Origin: Candidatus Nitrosopumilus sp.
Lineage (GTDB): Archaea; Thermoproteota; Nitrososphaeria; Nitrososphaerales; Nitrosopumilaceae
Direction of reading: 5' to 3'
NCBI GenBank assembly: GCA_022758935.1
Contig: JAEMQG010000104.1
Location: 1 to 11,957 of the forward strand
Length of the DNA: 11,957 nucleotides
The first letter of the stretch is position 1; each line of letters starts with the position of its first letter. Below the pieces are notes generated by a model, which ran no database searches, had not been told where the DNA came from, and saw nothing but the letters and a program-made list of their open reading frames with translations. The position numbers and the translations under genes were made by a program. Shown here piece after piece: positions 1-6,957 of the stretch.

Positions 1-320
1 GTCATTTTTCCAGGTATTGCAATTTTACATTTTTTAATTTCATCAATTGTCATTTGTTTTTTTGCCGTAACAATTGGACCATATCCTATCCCAAAACTAC
101 CCCCACTTCTCAAAATGGTATATTCTGGAATGTAAGCACAAGCATGAACAGACACTGCAGTAACGTCCAGTTCTGGATTTGTTGCTTTTCTATTTAGCTT
201 TTCAATATCCTCAATCACATGATTCACAGTAAAATCTAAAGATGTTACTTTTCCTGTAAACATTCCATAAAACATGAATGCGTCATCTGAATCTGGTGTG
301 TGCCCTATAGAAATTTCCAT
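1..320 (-). CDS. mqnD: MqnD-like 1,4-dihydroxy-6-naphthoate synthase (partial, C-terminus outside window)
   Basis: The reverse strand from an ATG at 320 reads without stop to the window edge, giving about 106 residues. The protein begins with the signature IGHTPDSDDAFMFYGM and later has SVHACAYIPEY and LRSGGSFGIGYGPIV. These match the N-terminal lobe of the MqnA/MqnD family, which folds like a periplasmic binding protein but is an enzyme of the futalosine route to menaquinone; MqnD releases dihydroxynaphthoate from cyclic dehypoxanthinyl futalosine. The TPDSDDAF and RSGGxxGxGxGP blocks fit MqnD better than MqnA, but the C-terminal lobe cannot be seen, so the MqnA/MqnD choice rests on half a domain. 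A TATA-like box lies about 25 nt before the ATG, so the transcript is probably leaderless. The gene is divergent from EF-2. Confidence 0.8.
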   Translation of the reverse strand, partial: MEISIGHTPDSDDAFMFYGMFTGKVTSLDFTVNHVIEDIEKLNRKATNPELDVTAVSVHACAYIPEYTILRSGGSFGIGYGPIVTAKKQMTIDEIKKCKIAIPGKM

Positions 321-340
321 ATATTATTCCTAAATATTCG

Positions 341-350
341 TTATAAAAAT
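341..350 (-). promoter_or_regulatory. TATA-like box of the mqnD-like gene
   Basis: On the minus strand this reads ATTTTTATAA, centred about 25 nt before the ATG at 320. That is the spacing expected when an archaeal TATA box drives a leaderless transcript. Confidence 0.45.
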
Positions 351-565
351 CAAAACTAGTCTCTTTTTTTAATATATGTGATGATTTTATGATTTTTATG
401 CAAATCCTAGAAGTAATATGAAAAAGATATTTTCACTCGACCTAAATTTTTACATACATTTTACGTCAAAAATACACTTTCTAGAACACAACAAAAAAAT
501 GATCTTTTGTTTTATCAAAAAACTTTGTAATCTAAGTGATCAAACGATCTAATTTTTCTCATAAG

Positions 566-573
566 ATTTAATA
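566..573 (+). promoter_or_regulatory. TATA-like box of EF-2
   Basis: ATTTAATA is centred about 27 nt before the EF-2 ATG at 597. No Shine-Dalgarno-like purine block precedes the ATG, which supports a leaderless transcript. Confidence 0.45.
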
Positions 574-596
574 GCTGAATAATTGGATTTGCGAAT

Positions 597-2789
597 ATGG
601 CAAAATTCAAGTCAACAATTGAAGTGTTAAAGATTATCAAGAATAAAGAACAAATTCGTAACTTTAGTGTAATTGCGCACGTTGATCATGGAAAAACCAC
701 CATGAGTGACAGTCTTTTGGCAAATTCTGGAATTATTGCTCCATCTGCTGCTGGAAAGGCATTGGCGATGGATTTTGATAAAGAAGAACAGGCAAGAGGA
801 ATTACAATTTATCAAGCAAACGTAACATTACACTTTACACAAAAAGACAAAGAATATGTCATTAACATGATTGATACCCCTGGACACGTTGATTTTAGTG
901 GAAGGGTAATTCGTAGTCTTAGGGCAATTGACGGGGCAACGGTTGTCTGTGATGCAGTTGAAGGAATTATGACTCAAACAGAAACTGTAACTCGAATGGC
1001 GCTAGAAGAAAGAGTCAGACCTGTTTTGTTTATCAACAAAGTGGACAGACTAATCAAAGAACTTCGTTTAACTCCCGAAAAAATGCAAGAAACACTTGCA
1101 GGTGTGGTATCTAGTTTTAACCAATTAATTGAGACTTATGCAGAACCAGAGTACAAAGAAAAATGGAAAGTCTCAATCCAAGATGCTAGTGTAACATTTG
1201 GTTCTGCTAAAGACAAGTGGGCATTTAACGTAGATATTATGAAAGAAAAAGGAATTACATTCAAAGATGTTATTGACGCATATAAAAATGAAAAAGTTGA
1301 TGATTTAGTAGCAAGAGCTCCGTTGGCTGATGCTGTATTGGGCATGGTAGTTAAACATATTCCACCACCAAATGTTGCTCAAAAATATAGAATTCCTCAA
1401 ATTTGGAAAGGAGATCTTGAATCTGATATAGGAAAAGCGCTTTTGGCATGTAGTGATGATGGACCAACAATTATGATGGTTGTCAACATGGTGTTGGATC
1501 CAGCTGCTGGGCCTGTTGCAATTGGTAGATTATTTTCAGGAACCATAAAGGATGGACAAACAATTAACATTATAGATTCAAAACGAGAAGGAAGAGTTCA
1601 ATCTGTAAACTTTTTCATGGGTAACCAAAGAGAACAAGTTGGTGAGTTAGGTGCTGGAAACATTCCTGCATTATTGGGATTAACTGAAGCCAGAGCTGGC
1701 AATACAATTTCATCTGTGAAAGGCATACAGATGTTTGAAGGTGTCAAATATGTTTCAGAACCTGTTGTTCAAATTGCAATTGAGCCAAAACATCCAAAAG
1801 ACTTACCTAAACTAGTTGAGGTTCTCAGACAACTTACCATAGAAGATCCTAATCTAGTAGTAAAAATCGACGAAGAAACAGGCGAAACACTTGTTGCTGG
1901 AATGGGTGTACTTCATCTTGATGTAGCTACACATCGTATTCAAGATACTAAATTAGAAATTATTACATCTGAACCACTTATCAATTATCGAGAAACCGTC
2001 AAAGGCAGTTGCGCCCCAATCATGTCAAAATCACCAAATAGACATAACAAAATTTTCATGAAAGTTGAACCTTTAGAACCTGCCATTGCTCATATGCTTA
2101 GAACAGGTGAAATCAGTGACATGAAAGACAAAAAGGTTGTATCTGATCTTCTCAAGGGTGCCGGTTGGGATACTGATACTGTTAAGAGAGTTATGAGATT
2201 GGATTCACGTGGAAATGTTATGATTAATGGAACAAAAGGTGTTCAATTTATTCAAGAATCTACAGACTCTATTAATTCTGGATTTGAAGAAGTTATGAAA
2301 GAAGGCCCTATATGTAAAGAGCAAATGAGAGATTGCAAGTTTACATTTACGCACTTTGTTCCTCACGAGGATACTGCACACAGAGGTTTGTCCCAACTAG
2401 GTCCTGCTTCTAGACGTGCTTGCATGGGTGCACTTTTAACAGCTGGAACTACAATGCTTGAACCAATGCTTGCAATTGAAATTAGAGTTCCAACAGATCT
2501 TGTAGGAAACGTTGCCACTGTATTATCTGGAAAACGTGGTAAAGTACTTGACATGGTACAAAAAGGAGCTTCCAGTATTATTGTAGGTGAAATCCCAGCA
2601 GCTGAAACATTTACACTTTCAGAAGCAATGAGAGGTCAAACAGCTGGACGTGCAACATGGAATACTTCCTTTAAGGCATGGACTGAACTTCCAAAATCTA
2701 TTGCTACTACTGCAATTGCAGAAATAAGAAAGAGAAAGGGTCTTGCACCAGAACCTCCTGGCATAGACGAATATATTGATAGAGAATAA
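597..2789 (+). CDS. fusA: Translation elongation factor 2 (aEF-2)
   Basis: This 730-residue protein is the GTPase that moves tRNA and mRNA through the ribosome after each peptide bond. Its length is standard for archaeal EF-2. The G domain shows the P-loop AHVDHGKTT (27-35), the switch I element RGIT (67-70), DTPGH (93-97) and NKVD (147-150). Domain II, with the GPVAIGRLFSG strand region, follows from about residue 300, and domains III-V complete the protein. Near residue 595, DTAHRGLSQ is the domain IV tip, where His595 is the expected diphthamide residue, the target of ADP-ribosylating toxins. The ATG at 597 is preceded by a TATA-like box at the leaderless distance. Sequence and length look intact. 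The archaeal gene is variously called fusA or aef2. Confidence 0.97.
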   Translation: MAKFKSTIEVLKIIKNKEQIRNFSVIAHVDHGKTTMSDSLLANSGIIAPSAAGKALAMDFDKEEQARGITIYQANVTLHFTQKDKEYVINMIDTPGHVDFSGRVIRSLRAIDGATVVCDAVEGIMTQTETVTRMALEERVRPVLFINKVDRLIKELRLTPEKMQETLAGVVSSFNQLIETYAEPEYKEKWKVSIQDASVTFGSAKDKWAFNVDIMKEKGITFKDVIDAYKNEKVDDLVARAPLADAVLGMVVKHIPPPNVAQKYRIPQIWKGDLESDIGKALLACSDDGPTIMMVVNMVLDPAAGPVAIGRLFSGTIKDGQTINIIDSKREGRVQSVNFFMGNQREQVGELGAGNIPALLGLTEARAGNTISSVKGIQMFEGVKYVSEPVVQIAIEPKHPKDLPKLVEVLRQLTIEDPNLVVKIDEETGETLVAGMGVLHLDVATHRIQDTKLEIITSEPLINYRETVKGSCAPIMSKSPNRHNKIFMKVEPLEPAIAHMLRTGEISDMKDKKVVSDLLKGAGWDTDTVKRVMRLDSRGNVMINGTKGVQFIQESTDSINSGFEEVMKEGPICKEQMRDCKFTFTHFVPHEDTAHRGLSQLGPASRRACMGALLTAGTTMLEPMLAIEIRVPTDLVGNVATVLSGKRGKVLDMVQKGASSIIVGEIPAAETFTLSEAMRGQTAGRATWNTSFKAWTELPKSIATTAIAEIRKRKGLAPEPPGIDEYIDRE

Positions 2790-2887
2790 AAAGAGAACCC
2801 CCCCTTTTCATGCGTAAAAAGTTGGTTATGACTAGAGTAATGATGTGGTGTGATTTGTTGGAGAATGATTAAATCAATACGAAGATA

Positions 2888-3151
2888 ATGATTCAGAAAG
2901 GAATGGCAAATAAAAAATCAGTTGGAAAAATCATGGCATTAGCAGGAATTGTAATAACATTAGCTGGTTTTACATTAACTCAATTGCATATTCCATTAAC
3001 CAAAGAAGAATCGCAGGCTCTTTTCCAAAATTGTATGGAATGTAAAGAGCCTACAACATATCGTACTTTAGATTATAATGTTATACTAGGGATGTTCTTT
3101 GCAGGGCTTCCTATGATCGGTGTTGGGCTGTCAATTAGATATGCATTTTGA
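2888..3151 (+). CDS. Small two-helix membrane protein with a CxxC loop
   Basis: I do not recognise a named family for this 87-residue protein. It has a basic N-terminus, a membrane segment at about 15-33 (IMALAGIVITLAG), a loop of about 30 residues, and a second segment at about 64-84. By the positive-inside rule both ends are cytoplasmic and the loop faces outside. The loop carries Cys49 and Cys52 in the context NCMECKEP, a CxxC that could bind a metal or form a disulfide. The start could instead be the ATG at 2903 (MANKK), because the weak TATA-like GATTAAATC (2867-2875) does not decide between them. The protein shares its two-helix hairpin layout with the one at 6958-7185 but not the cysteines. 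Confidence 0.7.
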   Translation: MIQKGMANKKSVGKIMALAGIVITLAGFTLTQLHIPLTKEESQALFQNCMECKEPTTYRTLDYNVILGMFFAGLPMIGVGLSIRYAF

Positions 3152-3156
3152 AAATA

Positions 3157-3261
3157 ATGACTCTAAAAAATCACAAAAATCATTACAACGTAAAATTCCT
3201 AAAAGGTTACGGTCATTCCATTTCTGTCAAAGATTCAAAAATGAAAATCATCATTATATAG
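3157..3261 (+). pseudogene. Short frame resembling the N-terminus of a stand-alone Cas1-like protein (probable remnant)
   Basis: An ATG at 3157 opens a 34-codon frame ending in TAG at 3259-3261. Residues 10-28 include YNVKFLKGYGHSISVKDSK. The LLKGYG-SISVKDSK pattern resembles, from memory, the start of stand-alone Cas1-like proteins annotated in thaumarchaea, where it is followed by a long conserved body with a KGYIST-type motif. Here the resemblance stops after about residue 28, the frame becomes MKIIII and terminates, and nothing downstream to 3279 resembles the rest. The simplest reading is a 5' remnant of a lost gene, whose end now supplies the TATA-like box of the CBS gene. It could also be a chance frame, or a real small peptide; the family call is from recall only. 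Confidence 0.4.
3253..3261 (+). promoter_or_regulatory. TATA-like box of the CBS gene
   Basis: ATTATATAG is centred about 23 nt before the TTG at 3280. It supports that TTG as a leaderless start, since the first in-frame ATG lies well inside the first CBS motif. Confidence 0.45.
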
Positions 3262-3279
3262 ATAAACTCCTTTTACCTT

Positions 3280-4113
3280 TTGAATCTCGGTGAATTATTG
3301 CCTATCTATAATCAGACTTTGAAAGATCTATTGCCGCTTTCTCTGAGTTCTACTCCTGCCGTAAGTATTCGAAAAGAAAACAAAATGTATGCAGCTGCCT
3401 GCATGCTAATGCATTATTTGGAATCATTTACCGATTCCCTTGTTGTAACAGAAGAAAATGAAAAACCAATCGGAGTAATTGGAGGAAAAGAAGTAATTGA
3501 GAATATTTTTGAAAATCCCTCGTCAGATTTTTTTGATAAAACCACTGTAGAGCAAGTCACGGATAAAAATCTCATTATCTTATCTGAAAAAATCAAACTG
3601 GGTGAACTACTTGAGAAATGGAAACAAACTAGAAGAGCATTTTCTATAATTCCAAACCATTTAGGAGGATATTCTGCCATATCTGGAAGGAAATTACTTG
3701 AAATTGGTGCTAATTGTATTACGGATTTGACTATTTCGGAATTACCTAAAAAAGAAATTATTACTTTTAATCGTATTGATACTATGAAAGATATCATAAG
3801 TTTGATGCTTCAAAACAATACTCGAAGACTGATATTAAAAAATACAAATTTGTTCATCAGCGATCGTTTGATTATCCAAACTATAGCACAAAAATTTAAT
3901 TTTTTTAGAAATGTTAACTTTTTGGATCACATGATTATAGAATCAATCAATCTAGAAGAAGTAAAAAAAATTTCTACTGATATGAATTTGGCAGAAATTT
4001 CAAAGATTATGTCTGTAATGGTACATCCTTGCATAATTTTCCAAGATAAAGTCATTACACCATGGGATATTTGTGTTGCATTACAATCAGATAGAATTGA
4101 GTTTTTAGGCTAG
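3280..4113 (+). CDS. Protein with four divergent CBS motifs
   Basis: This 277-residue protein appears to consist almost wholly of CBS motifs, which usually pair into modules that bind adenosyl ligands such as AMP or ATP and regulate partner proteins. The motifs lie at about residues 28-78 (ending PIGVIGGKEVIENI), 88-140 (ending YSAISGRKLLEIG), 143-203 (with NTRRLILKNTNLFISDRLII) and 215-272 (ending VITPWDICVAL). Each shows the expected pattern of a helix, a hydrophobic strand pair and a closing helix. There is no membrane segment or attached catalytic domain, so it should act in the cytoplasm on another protein. It starts with TTG, supported by a TATA-like box 23 nt upstream. The antiporter gene lies 237 bp downstream on the same strand, which makes regulation of that transporter a reasonable but unproven idea. 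Confidence 0.75.
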   Translation: MNLGELLPIYNQTLKDLLPLSLSSTPAVSIRKENKMYAAACMLMHYLESFTDSLVVTEENEKPIGVIGGKEVIENIFENPSSDFFDKTTVEQVTDKNLIILSEKIKLGELLEKWKQTRRAFSIIPNHLGGYSAISGRKLLEIGANCITDLTISELPKKEIITFNRIDTMKDIISLMLQNNTRRLILKNTNLFISDRLIIQTIAQKFNFFRNVNFLDHMIIESINLEEVKKISTDMNLAEISKIMSVMVHPCIIFQDKVITPWDICVALQSDRIEFLG

Positions 4114-4170
4114 TGAATTCTCGACTATATGACGTTTTAAGATAAGCATTATACGAATTCTTTATCAAAA

Positions 4171-4210
4171 AATGATGGCATGGCAGAGAATCAATTATCT
4201 TGCCATCATT
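4171..4210 (+). repeat. 10-bp inverted repeat with 20-nt loop over a possible start codon
   Basis: AATGATGGCA (4171-4180) and TGCCATCATT (4201-4210) are perfect reverse complements. In RNA they would form a hairpin that includes both ATGs of the 57-codon frame. The right arm is followed at once by AATGATG (4211-4217), making a 14-bp palindrome at 4204-4217 and a third copy of the same half-site. It could be a protein-binding operator, an RNA hairpin, or the 3' end signal of the CBS gene. Confidence 0.55.
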
Positions 4211-4345
4211 AATGATGTATCCTACTATTTCAGTAAAAGATTCAAAGATATTTTTAAAAAAATTAGCGCGTTCGTATTTTCAGTATTTAAACAGGGTGCT
4301 GTTTTTTTCAAAAAAACTGATGATTTAATCTGCATTACCAAGTAA
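4172..4345 (+). CDS. Possible 57-residue basic amphipathic small protein
   Basis: The gap between the CBS gene and the antiporter is filled by an open frame that starts with two successive ATGs (4172 and 4175) and stops at TAA 4343-4345, 5 nt before the antiporter ATG. The product (begins MMAWQRINYL) is rich in Lys, Phe and Ile, with FSKRFKDIFKKISAFVFSVF at about 20-39 looking like an amphipathic helix that could lie on a membrane. A TATA-like ATTATAC (4148-4154) lies 24 nt before the second ATG. The tight spacing to the antiporter would suit co-expression. I do not recognise a family. The region also holds inverted repeats, so it may be regulatory DNA that happens to be open. Confidence 0.35.
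   Translation: MMAWQRINYLAIINDVSYYFSKRFKDIFKKISAFVFSVFKQGAVFFKKTDDLICITK
4321..4329 (+). promoter_or_regulatory. TATA-like box of the antiporter
   Basis: TGATTTAAT is centred about 26 nt before the antiporter ATG at 4351, again the leaderless spacing. A second candidate, TATTTAAA at 4284-4291, would give a leader of about 35-40 nt. Confidence 0.4.
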
Positions 4346-4350
4346 ATGCT

Positions 4351-5634
4351 ATGCAAATAGAAAATCTGTTGCTCACAATTGCACTTTCACTGGCGTCAGC
4401 AAGAATATTGGGAGAATTATTTCGCCGAATAAAACAACCCGCTCTTGTTGGAGAATTATTGGCAGGAGTAATTTTGGGTCCATCTCTTTTAGCAATTCTT
4501 GAACCTGGTGATTCTATGACTATTCTTTCTAATGTGGCAGTGTTTTTCTTGATCTTTATGGCAGGACTTGAATTAAAGCTCAGTGAAATCAGAAAATCCA
4601 GCAAACCTGCATTTTTGCTTGCTATTGTTGGTTTTACAATTCCATTTGTAACTGGATATTATGTAAGTAGTCTTTTTGGTTTAGGACAAATCCAATCCCT
4701 TTTTGTCGGTTTATTACTTTCAATTACAGCAATTCCCGTAAGTTCAATGATCCTTATGGAATTTGGAATCTTAAAGAGTAAAATTGGAACCACTGTGATA
4801 ACTGCGGCACTAATTAATGACATTATGGCCATGATTGTATTTTCTTTAATTCTGATATACCCATCTAACAGCCAAACTTCATTTGATTACACTGAAGTAG
4901 GGTTGATGGGTGCAAAAATCACGATCTTTTTTGCAGTATTGGCAATGGTGGTTTTTGTCATGAAAAAGACTAATGTAACTTCCGAAAAAGTTGAACCATT
5001 AATTCAAAAATTAAAAACCAAAGAAGCGAGTATTGGAATTCTTTTATCTCTTGGAATTTCAATTGCATTATTTGCTCATTATTCCAATCTTCACTTTATT
5101 ATCGGTGCTTTTTTTGCTGGATTGATTTTTGGTAGTAACTTTTGGGGCGAAAAAACACATCATCATAATTCTAAATTGATATCTGGAATTACCTATGGCT
5201 TTTTTGCACCCCTTTTCTTTGTTTTCATAGGCATGGAGTTTGATCTGAAGTCTCTTACAAATTCAATTCCACTTCTTTTGGCATTGTTGTCTGTGGCAGT
5301 GGTAACAAAGATTGTGGGTGGATTTCTTGCAGCAAGAATTACAAGATTCAGCAATACTGAAAGTCTTGCTATAGGATGTCTTATGAATGGAAGGGGAATG
5401 GTGGAAATGGCAATTGCTTCAATTGGATATTCTATGGGATTGATAGATTCAACATTGTTCTCAGTTGTAATTGCAATAGGTTTTCTTACTACGATAATTA
5501 CTCCTATAATTGCAAAACCATTTATCTATAGAGCAACGTCACAACGTTCACCATATCCTAAAATAAAACAAAATGCATCTGAATTAAAAACACCGATTAA
5601 TTATTTTGATGTTACGCCAAACAACTTGACTTAG
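4351..5634 (+). CDS. Monovalent cation/proton antiporter, CPA2 family
   Basis: This 427-residue protein has about 12-13 hydrophobic segments filling residues 3-395. It should sit in the cytoplasmic membrane and exchange Na+ or K+ for protons to control pH and salt balance. Family marks are GELLAGVILGPSLL (about 34-47), AALINDIMAM with Asn156-Asp157 at the expected ion-binding site, an unwound-helix region around residues 120-135, and MNGRGMVEMA with Arg348 near the second half of the transport core. The acidic pair seen in electrogenic relatives such as NapA is Asn-Asp here, which hints at electroneutral exchange, though this rule is imperfect. The tail after about residue 398 is short and has no RCK/TrkA-N domain, unlike KefB/KefC, so any nucleotide sensing would need a separate protein. 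The CBS protein encoded upstream is one candidate. Confidence 0.88.
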   Translation: MQIENLLLTIALSLASARILGELFRRIKQPALVGELLAGVILGPSLLAILEPGDSMTILSNVAVFFLIFMAGLELKLSEIRKSSKPAFLLAIVGFTIPFVTGYYVSSLFGLGQIQSLFVGLLLSITAIPVSSMILMEFGILKSKIGTTVITAALINDIMAMIVFSLILIYPSNSQTSFDYTEVGLMGAKITIFFAVLAMVVFVMKKTNVTSEKVEPLIQKLKTKEASIGILLSLGISIALFAHYSNLHFIIGAFFAGLIFGSNFWGEKTHHHNSKLISGITYGFFAPLFFVFIGMEFDLKSLTNSIPLLLALLSVAVVTKIVGGFLAARITRFSNTESLAIGCLMNGRGMVEMAIASIGYSMGLIDSTLFSVVIAIGFLTTIITPIIAKPFIYRATSQRSPYPKIKQNASELKTPINYFDVTPNNLT

Positions 5635-5740
5635 ATTTCATAATCCTATTAACAAAACTTATTGTGATTAATTTTTAAGATATGACACAAAATGGGTCAG
5701 AAATCTATTTTATTTGTCGATATTGTTAAATACTTGACCT

Positions 5741-5748
5741 GTATATAC
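5741..5748 (+). promoter_or_regulatory. TATA box of the winged-helix gene
   Basis: GTATATAC is a self-complementary TATA element centred about 23 nt before the ATG at 5767. Its last two bases overlap the palindrome that follows, so a protein on the palindrome would block TBP or polymerase. Confidence 0.5.
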
Positions 5749-5762
5749 TAGGTCGACCTAGT
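5747..5762. promoter_or_regulatory. Perfect 16-bp palindrome, probable operator of the winged-helix gene
   Basis: ACTAGGTCGACCTAGT is exactly self-complementary and lies between the TATA box and the ATG at 5767. A further GACCT half-site lies at 5736-5740, on the other side of the TATA box, pairing in inverted orientation with AGGTC at 5750-5754. The core promoter is thus framed by three copies of one half-site. The position fits a repressor site, most simply one used by the winged-helix protein encoded next to it. Confidence 0.6.
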
Positions 5763-5766
5763 GATA

Positions 5767-6348
5767 ATGACTTATCTTGAGCCTAATTCAGAACTATATA
5801 AGCGTGAAAGGATTGTTCTAGAATGCATCAAAAACAATCCTGACATACATCATAATGCATTGATGAAGGTAATTGTTCCTGAATATATGGCCAAAACAAC
5901 ATTTGAAAAGACTAGAGACTCGTTACTTGAAAAAGAAATAGTTTCGGTTCAAAAAAAAGGGAATATGAAATTCTATGTTCCAACATTAAATTATGCTATC
6001 CGATTTCACCAACATATTGAAAGAATTACAAACACCTCTTTTCACAACATAAAAAACTACATAAAAAAACTTGAAACTGATTATCAACATAAAGATGTAA
6101 ATGAAAAGATCGTCATAGCAAATTCGTTACTGAAAAATATTCTACAAACTGATAATGGATTTACTCTTTTAGATTCAAACAAAAATCCCAAAAAAACTTT
6201 ATACCGTGATGAACATTTGGAAATTCAACAGCTAATCTATAAAATTTTTGCTATTATTCATAATGATAAAGACTATGATACAATCTATCCTACAGTTATG
6301 AGTTATCTTAGTACTAGTATGCCAAAAAACTATCAAGAATCAGAATAA
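5767..6348 (+). CDS. Winged helix-turn-helix regulator with helical C-terminal domain
   Basis: The protein has 193 residues from the ATG at 5767; a GTG at 5761 would add two residues but lies inside the palindrome, so I prefer the ATG. The N-terminal 75 residues look like a winged helix: a first helix around RERIVLECIKNN, a second around HHNALMKVIV, a recognition helix around TTFEKTRDSLLEKEIV, and a Lys-rich wing VQKKGNMKFYVPT. The remaining 115 residues are predicted mostly helical and Lys/Asn-rich, with no recognisable ligand-binding family, and probably dimerise or sense a signal. It is likely a transcription factor acting on its own promoter, and perhaps on the two small genes that follow on the same strand. 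The layout (winged helix, then long helices) resembles the protein at 11133-11699. Confidence 0.7.
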   Translation: MTYLEPNSELYKRERIVLECIKNNPDIHHNALMKVIVPEYMAKTTFEKTRDSLLEKEIVSVQKKGNMKFYVPTLNYAIRFHQHIERITNTSFHNIKNYIKKLETDYQHKDVNEKIVIANSLLKNILQTDNGFTLLDSNKNPKKTLYRDEHLEIQQLIYKIFAIIHNDKDYDTIYPTVMSYLSTSMPKNYQESE

Positions 6349-6399
6349 TCATTTCTAATTGATCTTATCTAGTTTTTATTCTGGTATGTTTTACTATCT

Positions 6400-6633
6400 T
6401 TGGAAATGGGACTGCTTTATACTAAATTCTATCTTGATTTTGAACCAAATGAATGGAGGGAGACATCTAACAATCCTGTGATTTTTGAAACTATTACTGA
6501 TAATGTTTCTCTGGAAATTTATGACACATCTCAGAATTCATATAAATTAAAATTTAGAAAGGGTGGAAAATTACACCTTTTTAGAGTCGTTGGAAAATTT
6601 CGTCTTACATGGGATGATAAAGATCTAATTTAG
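6400..6633 (+). CDS. Small unknown protein, 77 residues
   Basis: I do not recognise this protein. It has no signal peptide or membrane segment. Alternating hydrophobic stretches (VSLEIYDTS, YKLKFRKGGKLHLFRVVGKFRLTW) suggest a small beta-rich fold. The frame starts with TTG at 6400, with TTTTTATT (6373-6380) about 23 nt upstream; the ATG at 6406 is an alternative and would shorten it by two residues. It lies 51 bp after the winged-helix gene and 9 bp before the next small gene, so the three may be transcribed together. Confidence 0.6.
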   Translation: MEMGLLYTKFYLDFEPNEWRETSNNPVIFETITDNVSLEIYDTSQNSYKLKFRKGGKLHLFRVVGKFRLTWDDKDLI

Positions 6634-6642
6634 AAAATATAC

Positions 6643-6915
6643 TTGACCAATAAAGCAATAATGGGATTTACTTTGGATTCTATGATGTCGTTACGGGATG
6701 AAGTTAAACAAATTTTAAATGATTTTAACAATACATCATCTGATAAAATTCTTGAAATTTTAACCCAAATTCAACTCCATCTCAAAAGTGATATTACACA
6801 AAATTATCTTCATGGAAAAATCCAGGCAATTCTAGGCATAAATGATAATGATGAAAAGAAAAAATTATGTAAAAATCTGAAACCATATCTTGATTGGTAT
6901 CTACAAGGAACATAA
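6643..6915 (+). CDS. Small helical unknown protein, up to 90 residues
   Basis: I do not recognise this protein. It appears all-helical and soluble: helices around MMSLRDEVKQILNDF, DKILEILTQIQLHL and EKKKLCKNLKPYLDWYL. The frame opens with TTG at 6643, 9 bp after the previous stop, which suggests coupling to that gene. The ATG at 6661 is also possible, because AAAATATA (6634-6641) lies about 23 nt before it, the same spacing seen at other genes in this window. It ends 42 bp from the convergent gene at 6958-7185. Confidence 0.55.
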   Translation: MTNKAIMGFTLDSMMSLRDEVKQILNDFNNTSSDKILEILTQIQLHLKSDITQNYLHGKIQAILGINDNDEKKKLCKNLKPYLDWYLQGT

Positions 6916-6957
6916 TTAAATTAAAAATTGATTGATTTTAAGTATGATTACTATCTC

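Larger units (their letters stand above)
321..596. other. Divergent intergenic region between the mqnD-like gene and EF-2
   Basis: This 276-bp stretch is very AT-rich and carries the promoters of the two divergent genes at its ends. The middle (about 360-540) contains A and T runs and a 44-codon frame at 418-552 with an unconvincing composition. I see no RNA gene, strong hairpin or repeat in it. Confidence 0.6.

Noticed and set aside
418..552. 44-codon plus-strand frame in the gap before EF-2
   Set aside because: Composition (many Phe, Ile, His and Lys from A/T runs) looks like random AT-rich DNA, and I see no family resemblance.
2797..2887. C7 run and following G/T-rich spacer after EF-2, examined as a possible small RNA or tRNA
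   Set aside because: No cloverleaf, T-loop consensus or stable stem could be traced.
3414..3797. 127-codon minus-strand frame inside the CBS gene
   Set aside because: Ser/Ile/Phe-rich mirror of the CBS coding sequence, with no domain and no promoter-like site.
4289..4308. Hairpin AAACAG-GGTG-CTGTTT running into a T7 tract, like a bacterial intrinsic terminator
   Set aside because: The stem is only 6 bp, it lies within the 57-codon frame just upstream of the antiporter TATA box, and archaeal termination mainly needs the T-tract. A terminator role is possible but not supported.
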